In this document: piece by piece, positions 45,301 through 48,300 of the stretch
How the letters are laid out: each line of letters starts with the position of its first letter
Position numbering within the stretch: position 1 is the first letter of the stretch
Assembly (NCBI GenBank): GCA_021732415.1
Contig: JAKFVC010000026.1
Coordinates: 1-62,012 of the forward strand
Direction of reading: 5' to 3'
DNA: 62,012 nt
Origin: Planctomycetaceae bacterium
Lineage (GTDB): Bacteria; Planctomycetota; Planctomycetia; Planctomycetales; Planctomycetaceae
Notes under the pieces: generated by a model
Database searches by the model: none
Seen by the model: only the letters and a program-made list of their open reading frames with translations
Told to the model about the DNA's origin: nothing
Made by a program: the position numbers and the translations under genes

Positions 45301-48300
45301 GGCAGCGGCGCGTTCCAGACGCCTGGCCTGTTGACGACGAGTTCCGCGACCGGCCAGACGTTGAACGGGGCCAACCGGGTGGGGAGCTTCAACGCGACCA
45401 ACACAACCAGCGGTAACATCAGTCTGACCGACACGGCCAGTCTGCTAACGATCACCGGGATCAGCGAGACGGGCGGAAACATCACGGTGCTCAACACGGG
45501 CGCGCTGACGACGACGGGAGCTGTGATGACGGCCGCGAACGGCAACATCACGCTGCTCGCCACCGGCACTGAGACAGTCGGTGCGGCGGTAACGGCTGGC
45601 GGTTCGGGAATCGTGACACTGAACTCGACCGGGGGCGATCTGCTGATCAAGGCAGTTGTCGGCAGTACGTCGGGGAACATCAACGCCACGGCGGGCGGCG
45701 CGATCGTCGAGTCGGGCAGCGGTGCGTTCCAGACGCCCGGCCTGCTGACGACCAGTTCCGCGAGCGGCCAGACGCTGAACGGGGCCAATACCGTCGGCAG
45801 CTTCAACGCGACCAACACGATCAGCGGCGACATCCGCCTGACTGATACGGCGAGCGAGCTGACGATCACGGGGATCAGCGAGACGGGCGGCAACATCACC
45901 GTGAGTGCCACGGGCGCCCTGACGACGACGGGAGCGGTGACGACGGCCGCGAACGGCAACATCACGCTGCTTGCCAGCGGCACCGAGACGCTGGGTGCGG
46001 CGGTAACGGCCGGCGGTTCGGGAATCGTGACGCTGAATTCGACGGGTGGCAGTCTGCTGGTCAACGCACTGGTGAGCAGTACGTCGGGGAACATCAACGC
46101 CACTGTGCAGGGCGCGATCACCGAGTCGGGCGGCGGTGCGTTCCAGACGACGGGCCTGTTGACGACCAACTCGACGAGCGGCCAGACGCTGAACGGTGCT
46201 AACCGAGTGGGGAGCTTCAACGCGAGCAACACAACCACCGGTAACATCAGTCTGACCGACACCGCCAGTCTGCTAACGATCACCGGGATCAGCGAGACGG
46301 GCGGGAACATCACGGTGCTCAACACGGGCGCGCTGACGACGACGGGCTCAGTGACGACGGCCGCTAATGGCAACATCACGCTGCTCGCCACCGGTACTGA
46401 AACAGTCGGTGCGGCAGTGACGGCCGGCGGCTCGGGGGTTGTGACGCTGAACTCGACCGGCGGCGATCTGCTGGTCAATGCTGTTGTCAGCAGCACGTCG
46501 GGGAACATCAACGCCACGGGCGGCGGCGCGATCACCGAGTCGGGCGGCGGTGCATTCCAGACGCCGGGCCTGTTGACGACGAGTTCCGCGAGCGGCCAGA
46601 CGTTGAACGGTGCCAACCGGGTGGGGAGCTTTAAGGCAACCAACACGACCAGCGGCGATATCCGCCTGACCGACACGGCGAGCCCGCTGACGATCACGGG
46701 GATCAGCCAGACCGGCGGCAACATCACGGTGGGTGCCACAGGGGCGCTGACGACGACGGGAGCGGTGACAACGGCCGCGAACGGCAACATCACGCTGCTT
46801 GCCAGCGGCACCGAGACAGTCGGTGCGGCGATAACGGCCGGCGGTTCGGGGGTCGTGACGCTGAATTCGACCAGTGGCGATCTGCTTATTAACGCCCTCG
46901 TGAGCAGTACGGCGGGCGCGATCAACACCACGGCGAAGGGCGCAATCATCGAGTCGGGCAACGGTGCATTCCAGACGCCTGGCTTGTTGACGACGAGTTC
47001 CGCGAGCGGCCAGACGTTGAACGGTGCCAACCGGGTGGGGAGCTTCAAGGCGACCAACACAAACAGCGGCGACATTCGCCTGACTAACACGGCCAGTGGC
47101 GACATCCGGGCGACCGACAAGGCCAGCCCGCTGACGATCATCGGAATCAGTGAAACTGGCGGCAACATCACAGTGAATGCCACGGGCGCGCTGACGACGA
47201 CGGGGGCCATAACGACGGCGGCGAACGGCAACATCACGCTGCTCGCCAGCGGCACCGAGATGCTGGGTGCGGCGGTGACAGCCGGAGGCTCGGGGGTCGT
47301 GACGCTGAACTCAACCGGGGGCAGTCTGCTGGTCAACGCCGTTGTCGGCAGCACGTCGGGGAACATCAACGCCACGGCGAAGGGCGCGATCATCGAATCG
47401 GGCAGCGGTGCATTCCAGACGCCTGGCCTGTTGACGACGAGTTCCGCAAGCGGCCAGACTTTGAACGGGCCGAACCGAGTGGGGAGCTTTAATGCGACCA
47501 ATACAACCAGTGGCAGCATCAACCTGACTGACACGGCCAGCCTCCTGATCATTACGGGGATCAGCGAGACGGGCGGCAACATCACGGTGCGTGCCACGGG
47601 CACCCTGACAACGACGGGAGCCGTGACGACGGCCCCGAACGGCAACATCACACTGTTCGCCAGCGGCACCGAGACGCTGGGTGCGGCGATAACGGCCGGT
47701 GGTTCGGGGGTCGTGACGCTGAACTCGACCGGGGGCAGCCTGCTGGTCAATACTGTTGTCAGCAGCACGTCGGGGAACATCAACGCCACGGCGAAGGGTG
47801 CGATCATCGAATCGGGCAGCGGTGCGTTCCAGACGACAGGCCTGTTGACGACGAGTTCCACAAGCGGCCAGATGCTGAACGGAGCGAACCGGGTGGGGAG
47901 CTTCCATGCTGCCAACACGACTAGCGGCGACATCAGCCTGACCGACACGGCGAGCCTGTTGACGATCACGGGGATCAGCGAAACGGGCGGGAACATCACG
48001 GTGCATGCCACGGGCGCCCTGACGACGGTGGGACGGGTGATGACGGCTGCGAACGGCAACATCACGCTGCTCGCCAGCGGCACGGAGACAATCGGTGCGG
48101 CAGTGATTGCCGGCGGATCGGGGGTCGTAACGTTGAACTCGACCGGGGGCAGTCTGCTGGTCAATACTGTTGTCAGCAGCGCGTCGGGGAACATCTACGC
48201 CACGGCGACAGGCGCGATCGTCGAGTCGGGCAGCGGTGCATTCCAGACGACGGGGCTGTTGACGACCAGTTCCACGAGCGGCCAGACGTTGAACGGGGCC

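Noticed and set aside
44199-48194. Minus-strand open frame of 1331 codons inside the 138-residue repeat array
   Set aside because: It is antisense to the giant gene and its periodic Pro/Val/Leu-rich translation mirrors the 414-bp repeats. Strong codon bias removes stop codons on the opposite strand.
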